Source: Paenibacillus_AK sp041641375 (lineage in GTDB: Bacteria > Bacillota > Bacilli > Paenibacillales > YIM-B00363). From it: a stretch of DNA of 64,000 bases. Location of the stretch: positions 16,349 through 80,348 of the forward strand of contig JBEPYM010000004.1 of the NCBI GenBank assembly GCA_041641375.1, read 5' to 3'. This document shows positions 32,911-41,482 of this stretch, piece by piece. Under the pieces are notes generated by a model. That model saw only the letters and a list, made by a program, of their open reading frames with translations, was not told where the DNA came from and made no database searches. Positions within the stretch are counted from its first letter, which is position 1. Every line of letters starts with the position of its first letter. Position numbers and translations under genes: made by a program.

Positions 32911-34885
32911 GGATAGAAAGGAGCAGCAACGAAAGACGACAGGCAGACGATTGCTGCAATATGCAGCGCGTGAACAGCGCACGATCTGGCTGGCGTTGCT
33001 GCTGCTGACGGCGGCGGTCGCGACAGAGCTGGCTGGGCCATTCATCGCCAAGACGCTGATCGATAGACACATACTGGGCGTACAGCAAACCTGGTACGAA
33101 ACAACGCCCGATAGCGGCGGCATTCCCTATGGGCAGACCTGGTACAAACGGGGAGACCGGTTCGTCCAGGACGAACCACGAGGAGCGCCGGCTGAACTGA
33201 TGCAGCAGGGGACAACGTTCGTGCTGGTGCCGGATCAAGGTGCGCCGGCTGAGCTGTCCCGAGAGCAGCTATACGTTTTCTACCGTCCTGAAATTCCGAA
33301 GGTTATCGAGCTGTTAGGCGCTTATTTCCTGCTGCTCGCCGTATCCTCCGTGTTCACATACGGACAGAAGCTGCTGCTTCAGAAATCGGCGAACCGGATT
33401 ATCCAGAGGCTGCGCAGCGATGTGTTCAGCCAACTGCAGAAGCTTCCGGTGTCCTATTATGACAACTTGCCTGCCGGGAAGGTCGTTTCGCGAGTTACAA
33501 ACGATACCGAATCGATCCGCGAGCTGTACGTCAATGTACTGTCGAACTTCGTGACGACCTTGATTTATATGATCGGGGTCTATACGGCGCTGTTCTTGCT
33601 TGATGTTCGGCTTGCGCTCCTCGGACTGGCGCTTGTCCCTGTCCTGCTGGTGTGGATTTGGGTATATCGCAAATTTGCGACCCGCTACAATACGCAAATC
33701 CGCAGCCTGCTGAGTGATCTGAACGGGATGCTGAACGAGTCCATCCAGGGAATGGCACTCATTCGGGCATTCCGAAGGCAGCCGGAAACGACGAGACAAT
33801 TCGAACAGACGAATGAAGAGCACTATACGTACCAGAATCGATTGCTCAGTTTGAACTCCATTACCTCGTTCAATCTCGTCAACCTGATCCGGAACGTGCT
33901 GTTCGTAACGCTGGTTGCAGTGTTCGGCTTTTCCTGGCTGGGAGGTGCGGCGATTTTTACGGTTGGCGTCCTGTACGCATTCATCGATTACATGAACCGT
34001 ATGTTCCAGCCGATAACCGGTATGGTGAATCAGCTTGCGAATCTGGATACGGCGCTTGTATCGGCAGAGCGGGTGTTTGAGCTGATCGATGAGCGAGGGA
34101 CGGATGTTGATGACGATTCAGTGCCTCGATTCCGCGGGGACATAGCTTTCCATCAGGTCAGCTTTTCCTACAAGGAAGGGGAACCGGTTCTGAAGAACCT
34201 CTCCTTTGAGGCGAAGCGGGGACAGACGGTTGCATTGGTCGGGCATACCGGTTCGGGCAAAAGCTCCATACTGAACCTGTTGTTTCGCTTCTACGATCCG
34301 CAGCAGGGAACGATAACGATAGACGGACGTTCCATTGCAGACATTCCGCCGCAACGATTGCGGCGACATATGGGTATTGTTCTGCAGGATCCGTATTTGT
34401 TTACGGGCACCATTGCAACGAACGTCAGCCTGGGGTCGCCCCATATCTCCAGGGAACAAATAGAAGCGTCGCTGCAATCCGTAGGTGCCTTCGACGTGCT
34501 GGGAAGCTTGCCTGGAGGTATCGATGAACCGGTCGTGGAGAAGGGGAGCACACTCTCCGCCGGTCAGCGACAGCTGATTTCATTCGCGCGTGCGCTTGCT
34601 TATGATCCAGCGATTATGATTCTTGACGAGGCAACCTCCAGCATCGATTCTGAGACGGAAGCCATTATTCAGCGAGCGCTGGATGTAGTTAAGAAGGGAC
34701 GCACCACCTTCATCATCGCCCATCGGCTGTCGACCATTCGGCAGGCGGATCAAATTCTCGTGCTTCACCGCGGAGAAATTGTGGAACGGGGAACACATGA
34801 GGAGCTTATGAGGCGCGAAGGCAAATACAGCGGGATGGTAAGGCTGCAGCAGGGAATTGCAAGCGAAGCGGCCCTCCACCGATAA
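32903..34885 (+). CDS. ABC exporter half-subunit, YheH/BmrD type
   Basis: The 660-residue partner is longer than YheI because of an extracellular insertion between helices 1 and 2 (about residues 60-125, GVQQTWYETTPDSG ... YVFYRPEIPK), a hallmark of YheH/BmrD. Its ATPase keeps Walker A GHTGSGKSSILNLL and the catalytic Glu in MILDEATSSID, with a signature loop LSAGQRQLISFARA. It thus supplies the catalytic Glu missing from its partner. The ATG at 32903 lies in the last codons of yheI, with GGAGG nine bases upstream. Drug or lipid export is inferred from family. Confidence 0.92.
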   Translation: MRKDRKEQQRKTTGRRLLQYAAREQRTIWLALLLLTAAVATELAGPFIAKTLIDRHILGVQQTWYETTPDSGGIPYGQTWYKRGDRFVQDEPRGAPAELMQQGTTFVLVPDQGAPAELSREQLYVFYRPEIPKVIELLGAYFLLLAVSSVFTYGQKLLLQKSANRIIQRLRSDVFSQLQKLPVSYYDNLPAGKVVSRVTNDTESIRELYVNVLSNFVTTLIYMIGVYTALFLLDVRLALLGLALVPVLLVWIWVYRKFATRYNTQIRSLLSDLNGMLNESIQGMALIRAFRRQPETTRQFEQTNEEHYTYQNRLLSLNSITSFNLVNLIRNVLFVTLVAVFGFSWLGGAAIFTVGVLYAFIDYMNRMFQPITGMVNQLANLDTALVSAERVFELIDERGTDVDDDSVPRFRGDIAFHQVSFSYKEGEPVLKNLSFEAKRGQTVALVGHTGSGKSSILNLLFRFYDPQQGTITIDGRSIADIPPQRLRRHMGIVLQDPYLFTGTIATNVSLGSPHISREQIEASLQSVGAFDVLGSLPGGIDEPVVEKGSTLSAGQRQLISFARALAYDPAIMILDEATSSIDSETEAIIQRALDVVKKGRTTFIIAHRLSTIRQADQILVLHRGEIVERGTHEELMRREGKYSGMVRLQQGIASEAALHR

Positions 34886-34997
34886 AGCAAGATGTGTATA
34901 ATTTCACAGTGCCAGCGCCAGAGATTGGCAGGAATATGCATAGCCTTCAGCGAATCTAGATCAGGAAGGATTTGGTTGATACAGGAGGCAAGTTTGC

Positions 34998-36671
34998 TTG
35001 GTTATTAATTGGATGGATTTCGGTTTATTCGCGGGACTGTTGGCACTATTCGTGTATATGATCTGGATGACGGAAATTACTGCACTTCATAAAGTGTATT
35101 TTCTGTTCCATGGCGCCATGATGCTATGGCCGATCGGTCAATTTGGCTTATCGACGACAAGCGACATGGGGCTGCAGTGGTTTTTCCTTGTGTTGTCGTT
35201 CTTGGGCGCATCCTTCATGGGGTATGGCTGGTGGTTGTTTTCCCTGGTCCTTACCCAGAGGGCAAACAAGACATCCTTCGCGGTATGCGCGCTGCTGGCG
35301 ATCCCGTCCATTGCCGCCTTCGTAATCGTGGTAACAAATCCGCTTCACGGAGCGTTCCTGCAGCCGGAAGGGGATACGTTCGTACAGCGGACTTACGGAC
35401 CGTTGTTCTGGTATTTGGTTGTCATCAGTATCGCCTATATTTTGGCCGGCAATATTCGGATGATCCGCGCTATTCGATCCAGCTCCGGAATTTTGATTCG
35501 CAGACAGGTCATGATTCTCATCGTCGGGCAGACGGCGCTGCTCCTGATCTCCATGCTGGACGTAGCGATCAGTGTCATTCCGATCGATGATTTTCCATTC
35601 CATGGACTGACCTCGATGGGTTTGCTCCTCTCGGATGTGTGCTTCGCGGTGGCGATATTGCGATATAACGTATTCAAGCTCGTCAACATCGCACAGCGAG
35701 AAGTCATTGATACGATGTCGACCGGTATTTTGGTACTGGATAGCGATGATATCGTCGTGGATACGAACGAAGCGGTGAAACGAATGCTGTTCATGCAGCC
35801 GGGCGACCGATTTGAACCGGAGAAGCTGCTCGAGGTGGCGAAGAAGGAAGGGCCGAGCCGGCAGTTTATCGCCAAGCGATGGGGAGACCGGATGACGCAT
35901 TTCCAGACGGAGGCGACGATCGGCGAGGAGCCGAAGCGCAAGCATATCTCCGTACAGGTATCGCCGCTGTTTGATCAGAAGCTGACCTTTATCGGTCGTG
36001 TTGTCACGCTGAATGATGTGACGGAGTGGAGACTGCTGGCTTCCGATCTTCACCTGACGAACGAGGACTTGCGGCAACGAAATGTGGAGCTGACGGCTGC
36101 GCAGGAGGAGCTGTTTCATGTCAATCGCAAGCTGGAGCAGCTAGCCATTACCGACAGCCTTACCGGCTGCTATAACCGAAGATACTTGTACCAGCTGCTG
36201 GAATATGAGATTACGGTGGAGAAGCGGTACGAAGTGCCGTTCTCCATCGTGCTGTTCGATGTCGATTACTTCAAGCAGGTGAACGACTCGTTCGGCCACA
36301 AGGTTGGGGATGAAGTGCTGAAGGGTATCGCGGAGAAGATCAAAACTCTGCTTCGTAAATCCGACATTCTCGCGCGGTATGGCGGTGAAGAGTTTACCAT
36401 CTACCTGCCGCATACAACGAAAGAGAACGCGTTCATGCTATGTGAACGGATTCGCCAAAGTGTGGAGCTTTCTCCGATCGAGAGCTCGCGAGGGGACATA
36501 TCCGTTACGATTTCAATCGGCATCGCAAGCTGGGAGGGCGCGCGGGAAGGGGAGCCGGACGATTCCAGGATGCTTCTGGATCAGCTTCTGCTGCAGGCTG
36601 ACAGCGCCTTGTATCGAGCCAAGCGGGAAGGGCGCAACCGGGTCATCGCGGGCGACGGGGGAGCGGCATAA
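34998..36671 (+). CDS. 7TM-PAS diguanylate cyclase (GGDEF)
   Basis: The 557-residue protein has a histidine-kinase-like 7TM sensor region (about residues 5-230), a PAS-like domain (about 240-355), a coiled-coil linker (EDLRQRNVELTAAQEELFHVNRKLEQL) and a C-terminal GGDEF domain. The active site is RYGGEEF with DVDYFKQVNDSFGHKVGD upstream; GGEEF is an active variant, so c-di-GMP synthesis is expected. RKSD five residues before GGEEF is an intact RxxD inhibitory site, suggesting product feedback. The start is TTG at 34998, nine bases after AGGAGG. The 7TM module probably senses a membrane or extracellular cue. It may feed the c-di-GMP riboswitch on the Tad operon. Confidence 0.92.
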   Translation: MVINWMDFGLFAGLLALFVYMIWMTEITALHKVYFLFHGAMMLWPIGQFGLSTTSDMGLQWFFLVLSFLGASFMGYGWWLFSLVLTQRANKTSFAVCALLAIPSIAAFVIVVTNPLHGAFLQPEGDTFVQRTYGPLFWYLVVISIAYILAGNIRMIRAIRSSSGILIRRQVMILIVGQTALLLISMLDVAISVIPIDDFPFHGLTSMGLLLSDVCFAVAILRYNVFKLVNIAQREVIDTMSTGILVLDSDDIVVDTNEAVKRMLFMQPGDRFEPEKLLEVAKKEGPSRQFIAKRWGDRMTHFQTEATIGEEPKRKHISVQVSPLFDQKLTFIGRVVTLNDVTEWRLLASDLHLTNEDLRQRNVELTAAQEELFHVNRKLEQLAITDSLTGCYNRRYLYQLLEYEITVEKRYEVPFSIVLFDVDYFKQVNDSFGHKVGDEVLKGIAEKIKTLLRKSDILARYGGEEFTIYLPHTTKENAFMLCERIRQSVELSPIESSRGDISVTISIGIASWEGAREGEPDDSRMLLDQLLLQADSALYRAKREGRNRVIAGDGGAA

Positions 36672-36678
36672 GCTTACA

Positions 36679-36707
36679 TTTACTTCCCACCCGGTTTCTC
36701 ATACAAT
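36679..36707 (+). promoter_or_regulatory. SigA-type promoter of ilvA
   Basis: TTTACT (36679-36684) and TACAAT (36702-36707) are 17 bases apart, 34 bases before the ilvA start. No T-box or other leader fits in this short distance. Confidence 0.55.
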
Positions 36708-36741
36708 AGAGGACATGATTGCTTATTCAGGAGGAATTCGC

Positions 36742-38001
36742 ATGTCCGGTATGTCCAGCCGCATCCCGATCGAAGAGATGATTCATGCTTCGCGCACACT
36801 CAACCAGGTCATTGAGAAGACGCCGCTGCAGAAGCATATTTTACTGTCGGAGAAATATCATTGCAATCTTTATTTGAAGCGAGAAGATTTGCAGGTTGTC
36901 CGCTCGTTCAAAATTCGCGGAGCCTATTATTTTATCAAGAGCTTGACGCCGGAGCAAACCGCCCTGGGAATTGTTTGCGCCAGCGCAGGCAATCATGCCC
37001 AGGGTGTCGCTTATTCGTGCCGAGCCTTGGGAATTCGCGGTACGATCTTTATGCCTTCGACAACCCCAAGACAGAAGCGATCCCAGGTGGAGCTGTTCGG
37101 CGGCAGCCAGGTTGAGATCGTATTGGTTGGAGATACGTACGATGACTCTTACCAGAAGGCAAGAGCGTATGCGGACGAGCATGGCAAGGCATTCATTCAT
37201 CCGTTTGACGATCGGCGAACCATTGCCGGTCAAGGAACGGTAGGCGTCGAGCTTATGAACGATATGCCGGGAATGCTGGATTATGTGTTCCTCTCTGTTG
37301 GAGGTGGCGGCCTTGCCTCGGGGGTCGGCTCGTATTTGAAGGCGATATCGCCGGAGACGCGGGTGATTGGAGTTGAGCCTGCGGGTGCCGCGGGGATGAA
37401 AACCTCGTTGGAAGCGGGCAAGGTTACCAGACTGGAGAAGATCGATGCTTTCGTCGACGGCGCTGCAGTCAAGCAGGTTGGGGAGCTCACGCTGGAAATT
37501 TGCCGCGAGGTGCTGGATGATATTGTGATCGTACCGGAAGGGAAGGCATGCACCACGATTCTGGAGCTGTATAACAGCAGTGCGATTGTTGTGGAGCCGT
37601 CTGGCGCACTGCCGATTGCCGCTCTGGATGCATATCGGGATCAGATCGCCGGGAAGAATGTTGTCTGCGTCATCAGCGGAGGCAATAACGATATCGATCG
37701 AATGCAGGAAATTAAGGAGCGGTCCTTGATTTACGAAGGATTCAAGCATTATTTTATCGTCAATTTCCCTCAAAGGGCCGGTGCGCTGCGGGAATTCCTG
37801 GAGAAGGTGCTCGGTCCGAATGATGACATTACTCGCTTCGAGTATACGAAGAAAAACAATCGCGATAATGGCCCGGCGCTTGTCGGCATTGAGCTCAAGG
37901 ATCCAGAGGATTATGAGCCGCTGGTTGCGCGGATGGAGAGCTATCAATTCTCCTATATGGAGATTAATAAGGATCCTAATCTCTTCAATTTGCTTGTTTA
38001 G
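36742..38001 (+). CDS. ilvA: Threonine deaminase (threonine ammonia-lyase), biosynthetic type
   Basis: The 419-residue PLP enzyme converts threonine to 2-oxobutyrate, the first step of isoleucine synthesis. The PLP lysine is K57 in RSFKIRGA, with CASAGNHAQGVA and the phosphate-binding SVGGGGLASGV loop. The C-terminal 90 residues form one ACT-like regulatory domain (FPQRAGALREFLEKVLG ... ALVGIEL ... DPNLFNLLV), the short B. subtilis-type version. The ATG at 36742 has CAGGAGGA upstream. No other branched-chain genes are nearby, so control by an operon partner is not visible. Confidence 0.95.
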   Translation: MSGMSSRIPIEEMIHASRTLNQVIEKTPLQKHILLSEKYHCNLYLKREDLQVVRSFKIRGAYYFIKSLTPEQTALGIVCASAGNHAQGVAYSCRALGIRGTIFMPSTTPRQKRSQVELFGGSQVEIVLVGDTYDDSYQKARAYADEHGKAFIHPFDDRRTIAGQGTVGVELMNDMPGMLDYVFLSVGGGGLASGVGSYLKAISPETRVIGVEPAGAAGMKTSLEAGKVTRLEKIDAFVDGAAVKQVGELTLEICREVLDDIVIVPEGKACTTILELYNSSAIVVEPSGALPIAALDAYRDQIAGKNVVCVISGGNNDIDRMQEIKERSLIYEGFKHYFIVNFPQRAGALREFLEKVLGPNDDITRFEYTKKNNRDNGPALVGIELKDPEDYEPLVARMESYQFSYMEINKDPNLFNLLV

Positions 38002-38072
38002 ATGTATCATCCGCTGAATAGGATAAAGAGGAAGCCCGTCGAATTTCCCTCTGGTTTGGAGGACGCAAAGCA

Positions 38073-38810
38073 ATGAGAATCAACAAGTATATCGGGGAGA
38101 CCGGAATATGCTCCCGCCGCGAAGCAGATCGATTAATTGAAGCGGGCCGGATCACGGTGAATGGCAAGATTGCCGAAACTGGAAGCCAGGTACAAGAAGG
38201 CGATGATGTTCGGTTGGATGGCCAGCCGATCGGAAGCAAGCCTCGCAGCACATATATCGCGTTAAACAAGCCGGTCGGCATCGAATGTACGACTGATCCC
38301 GAGAAGCGTGACAACATCGTCGATTTTGTCGGCCATCCGCAACGGATCTTTCCGATTGGAAGGCTGGACAAGGATTCCGAAGGGCTGATCCTGCTTACGA
38401 ACGATGGCGATATCGTGAATAAAATTCTTCGTTCCGAAAATAACCATGAGAAGGAGTATATTGTGCGCGTTGACAAGCCGATCACCGACAGCTTTATATC
38501 GGGGATGTCAAGCGGAGTCCGGATACTCGGGGAAATGACGAAACGTTGTCATGTCAACAAGGTGAATGAATATACTTTCCGAATCATACTGACGCAAGGT
38601 CTGAACCGGCAAATTCGGAGGATGTGCAAAGCGTTCGGATATCGCGTCATTCAGCTACGGCGGATCCGCATTATGAACATCCGGCTTGATGAGCTGCCTC
38701 TGGGCAAGTGGCGTCAACTTACCGAGCAAGAGCTTGGAGAGCTGAATCGACTGTGTGAGAGCAGCAGCAAAACAGCCCCGTCGACCGATGCGGTGCGAAC
38801 GGAGCTGTAA
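38073..38810 (+). CDS. rluF: 23S rRNA pseudouridine synthase RluF-like
   Basis: The 245-residue protein has an N-terminal S4 RNA-binding domain (MRINKYIGETGICSRREADRLIEAGRITVNG) and an RsuA/RluB/E/F catalytic domain. The catalytic Asp lies in IGRLDKDSEGLILLTNDGD, followed by KEYIVRVD and LTQGLNRQIRRMCKAFGYRV. The family modifies a uridine in ribosomal RNA; the RluF assignment is based on the S4 domain and the (L/H)QGLNRQIRRMC motif. A TTTGGAGGAC site precedes the ATG. It converges with the carbonic anhydrase gene with a four-base gap. Confidence 0.88.
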   Translation: MRINKYIGETGICSRREADRLIEAGRITVNGKIAETGSQVQEGDDVRLDGQPIGSKPRSTYIALNKPVGIECTTDPEKRDNIVDFVGHPQRIFPIGRLDKDSEGLILLTNDGDIVNKILRSENNHEKEYIVRVDKPITDSFISGMSSGVRILGEMTKRCHVNKVNEYTFRIILTQGLNRQIRRMCKAFGYRVIQLRRIRIMNIRLDELPLGKWRQLTEQELGELNRLCESSSKTAPSTDAVRTEL

Positions 38811-38814
38811 GTGC

Positions 38815-39384
38815 TTATTGCTTCACTTGGTAGCCGTCTACGACGACGTCTATATGCCCGGTCTCCGGGTCGATAATCAGACCGTGGACAAGTACTTCAG
38901 CCGGCAGGAGCGGGTGGTTGCGGACCATGAACACATTCTCCCTGACTGCCTGCTCGATTTCTTCGAAGCCTTCTAGCCAGCGCTGCAGGTTGATACCGGC
39001 GGATTGAAGCATCTGAATCCGATCCTTCGGAATTCCCCGGTCAATCATTCGTTCCAGTGTCGTCCCCGGCTCCAAATTCAGCATTCCGCAGCCATGATGC
39101 GCGATAATGCAAATTTCCTCCGCGCCCAACTCATACACGGCAATCATAATACTACGCATGACGGAACCGAATGGATGAGAAATAATGGCGCCGGCAATCT
39201 TGATGATTTTGGCGTCACCATTGCGGAGATTGAGCGCCTGAGGCAGCAGTTCCGTCAATCGCGTATCCATACAGGATACGATGACCAGGCGTTTGTCCGG
39301 AAATTTATCCGTCTGGTATTGCTCGTATGCTTTGTCGATCACGAATTTTCGGTTATGCTCGACCATCTTTTGCAAGGTATTCAT
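38815..39384 (-). CDS. Beta-class carbonic anhydrase (YtiB-like)
   Basis: The 189-residue protein is a compact beta-carbonic anhydrase interconverting CO2 and bicarbonate. Zinc ligands and the Asp-Arg dyad are visible: Cys38, Asp40 and Arg42 in VSCMDTR, and His96 and Cys99 in AHHGCGM. The short length fits the Firmicute YtiB/YvdA group. It has no signal peptide. Confidence 0.93.
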   Translation of the reverse strand: MNTLQKMVEHNRKFVIDKAYEQYQTDKFPDKRLVIVSCMDTRLTELLPQALNLRNGDAKIIKIAGAIISHPFGSVMRSIMIAVYELGAEEICIIAHHGCGMLNLEPGTTLERMIDRGIPKDRIQMLQSAGINLQRWLEGFEEIEQAVRENVFMVRNHPLLPAEVLVHGLIIDPETGHIDVVVDGYQVKQ

Positions 39385-39507
39385 CGAAATACAAACTCCT
39401 CTCCCAATGCCTCTCTGTCTGTGTTATGCAAAGATGTGTCTTCATTCATTCCCATTATCATAACAAATTTTCAGTCAGGTAGCATATAGGATGATGAGCA
39501 TACAAAG

Positions 39508-39535
39508 AACAAAGCCCAAGCAGCTGGGCTTTGTT
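39508..39535 (-). terminator. Rho-independent terminator of the motAB operon
   Basis: A perfect 11-base-pair stem (AACAAAGCCCA with TGGGCTTTGTT, loop AGCAGC) lies 27 bases beyond the motB stop. On the minus strand it is followed by CTTTGTATG, a modest T tract. Confidence 0.75.
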
Positions 39536-39561
39536 GACGTTTCAACGGTGTATGATTGCGG

Positions 39562-40527
39562 CTATGGCTGGCGTACTGGCTGCGGCAGCGGCGATGTATC
39601 GCCAAATTTCCGAATGATAGAAACCTCGACACGGCGGTTTTTGGACCGTCCGGCTTCATTGTCATTCGTTTCGACCGGGCGGTATTCGCCATACCCTACC
39701 GCACTGAAGCGTTTCTCCCCGACATCCGGGTTCTGATGGAGCACCTTCATAAAGCTAAGGGCGCGTGCGGAGCTCAAATCCCAGTTCGACTCAAACAGCG
39801 CATTCTTGATGGGGATATTGTCTGTGTGGCCGGCGACGACCACCTCATATTGCTGATACTTGGAAAGCAGCTCAGCCACGACAACCGCCAAACGGCGCGC
39901 GTCTGGTCGAAGAATGGCACTTCCCGAAGCGAACAGGGCATGATCGGATATCACGAGCTTCAGCTCTCGCTCATTCAGCTCTGTTCGAAGCTGGGTGGTC
40001 AGACCATTCTCCTGAATATAAGCATCAATTTGCTTACGCAACTGGTCAAGCTCACGGCGCTCCTGTTCCATCTGCAGCTGTTTCTGCTCGAAGGTGAGCT
40101 GACTTTGCTGATTCGGGTCGTTCAGGTGACTCTGATTTTTGTCCTGGTTCAGCGGAGACTGACCCAGCTGCGCCTGCTGTTGGGTCGTTGCTTGCGAAGT
40201 CTGCTGTGCGGACTGCTGTTGATTCTCATTCTTCTTGTCATCGCTCGTAAGCTTCTTATTGTCTGGACTGTTCGTCATATCCTTGGTTTTGATTCCGATG
40301 CCATCGGCCGACGGCGCAGGCGTCTGGTTCTCGAAGAAGCTCTTCCCGCCCTGGAATGCCGCATTAAAGGATTGCCGCAGCTCCTCGAACTTCTTCGAGT
40401 CGATCTGGCTGGAGGCGAACAATACGATAAACAACGCCAGCAGCAAGGTCAGCAGGTCGGCATAGGGGATGAGCCACGTCTCGTCAATGTGCTCTTCGTG
40501 GTCATGCTGTCTGTGCTTTTTGCTCAC
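39562..40527 (-). CDS. motB: Flagellar stator protein MotB
   Basis: The 321-residue protein has one membrane helix with the proton-conducting Asp24 in LIPYADLLTLLLALFIVLFAS, a Gln/Asn/Ser-rich linker (about residues 65-145) and a C-terminal OmpA-like peptidoglycan-binding domain (VVVAGHTDNIPI ... NWDLSSARA ... GRSKNRRVEV). The GTG at 40527 follows AAGGAAGGAG by nine bases and overlaps the motA 3' end by 26 bases. With MotA it forms the proton-driven stator. The Gln-rich linker is unusually long. PYAD and Asp24 point to protons, not sodium. Confidence 0.94.
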   Translation of the reverse strand: MSKKHRQHDHEEHIDETWLIPYADLLTLLLALFIVLFASSQIDSKKFEELRQSFNAAFQGGKSFFENQTPAPSADGIGIKTKDMTNSPDNKKLTSDDKKNENQQQSAQQTSQATTQQQAQLGQSPLNQDKNQSHLNDPNQQSQLTFEQKQLQMEQERRELDQLRKQIDAYIQENGLTTQLRTELNERELKLVISDHALFASGSAILRPDARRLAVVVAELLSKYQQYEVVVAGHTDNIPIKNALFESNWDLSSARALSFMKVLHQNPDVGEKRFSAVGYGEYRPVETNDNEAGRSKNRRVEVSIIRKFGDTSPLPQPVRQP

Positions 40528-41311
40528 CGGCTGCTTCTCCTTCCTTCTGTTCCGCATAACGCTCGGTAGGGGTCAAGAAGACGGACAGCTTCTGACTGAT
40601 CGCGATCGTTGAAACGCCAGATTGGATGGAGAGAAGACCTTCCACCATCATCAGCTTGATCTCCATCTCTTTCTTCGACATCCGCTTCAGCTTGTTGGCA
40701 ATTGGATGCCACAACACATAGCCGGAGAAAATCCCGAGCAGCGTGGCGATAAAGGCCGCAGCAATGGAGGCTCCGAGCGCGTCGATATCCTTCAGGTTGC
40801 CGAGTGCCGCGATAAGACCGATAACGGCCCCCAATACACCCAGAGTAGGGGCATACGTACCCGCTTGGGAGAAAATTTGCGCACCTGCTTTATGACGATC
40901 TTCCGTAGCGGAGATTTCCTCCATCAGTACGTCGCGGACGAAGTCGTGATCATTGCCGTCTATGATCATTCTCATGCCATTGCGCAGGAACGGATCGTCG
41001 ATCTCCTCGACCTTGCTCTCGAGGGCGAGAAGCCCTTCGCGGCGTGTAATCGATGCCCAATCCATGAAGGAGCGAATAACCTCTTGCTTGGCAATAAGCT
41101 TCTGTCCAGTAAATACAATCTTCAGCAGCTTGGGAATTTTCGCGATCTCCGATGTCGGGAAGGCGATATACAGGGAAGCGGCGGTTCCGACGAATATGAT
41201 GACGAACGCAGCGGGGTTAAACAGCATCGCTACATTAGCATGCTTGAGAATCATGCCGCCAATAACCGCGAATAATCCGAGCCCCAGTCCAATTGCAGTC
41301 GATTTTTCCAA
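40502..41311 (-). CDS. motA: Flagellar stator protein MotA
   Basis: The 269-residue protein has the four helices of MotA: two N-terminal (about residues 3-50) and two C-terminal (about 150-205), with a cytoplasmic loop between containing REGLLALESKVEEIDDPFLRNGMRMIIDG (the torque-generating Arg/Glu region). The conserved APTLGVLGAVIGLI and AAFIATLLGIFSGYVLWHPIANKLK helices line the channel. The start is TTG at 41311 with GAGAGGAG nine bases upstream. The SigD-type promoter at 41358-41385 drives it together with motB. Confidence 0.94.
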   Translation of the reverse strand: MEKSTAIGLGLGLFAVIGGMILKHANVAMLFNPAAFVIIFVGTAASLYIAFPTSEIAKIPKLLKIVFTGQKLIAKQEVIRSFMDWASITRREGLLALESKVEEIDDPFLRNGMRMIIDGNDHDFVRDVLMEEISATEDRHKAGAQIFSQAGTYAPTLGVLGAVIGLIAALGNLKDIDALGASIAAAFIATLLGIFSGYVLWHPIANKLKRMSKKEMEIKLMMVEGLLSIQSGVSTIAISQKLSVFLTPTERYAEQKEGEAAGEQKAQTA

Positions 41312-41357
41312 AGAAGTGCACTCCTCTCAATTCGGCAGAAAAGACAATATACTCTTT

Positions 41358-41385
41358 ATATCGGCTGTGAAGAAAAGAAAGTTTA
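41358..41385 (-). promoter_or_regulatory. SigD (sigma-28) flagellar promoter of motAB
   Basis: Read on the minus strand, TAAA (41385-41382) is followed by a 16-base spacer and GCCGATAT (41365-41358), a full match to the SigD consensus. It lies about 47 bases upstream of the motA start codon. Confidence 0.92.
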
Positions 41386-41393
41386 GAAATGAT

Positions 41394-41422
41394 TTGCAAG
41401 TAGAGGACGGATGCCATACAAT
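41394..41422 (+). promoter_or_regulatory. SigA-type promoter of the YkuI-like EAL gene
   Basis: TTGCAA (41394-41399) and TACAAT (41417-41422) are 17 bases apart and about 60 bases before the ATG at 41483. It is back to back with the motAB SigD promoter. Confidence 0.6.
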
Positions 41423-41482
41423 GGCGATAAGCGGTATGTTAAGTTACTTGACATGTCAGGCGAATCGGGGAGAGAGCGAAAG

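Noticed and set aside
36672..36741. T-box or other amino-acid-sensing leader upstream of ilvA
   Set aside because: Only about 35 bases lie between the predicted promoter and the ATG, too short for a T-box; no conserved T-box sequence is seen.
41447..41460. TTGACA at 41448 and the TGACATGTCA palindrome as promoter or operator of the YkuI-like gene
   Set aside because: No -10 element lies at the right distance before the ATG at 41483; the TTGCAA-N17-TACAAT promoter upstream fits better.
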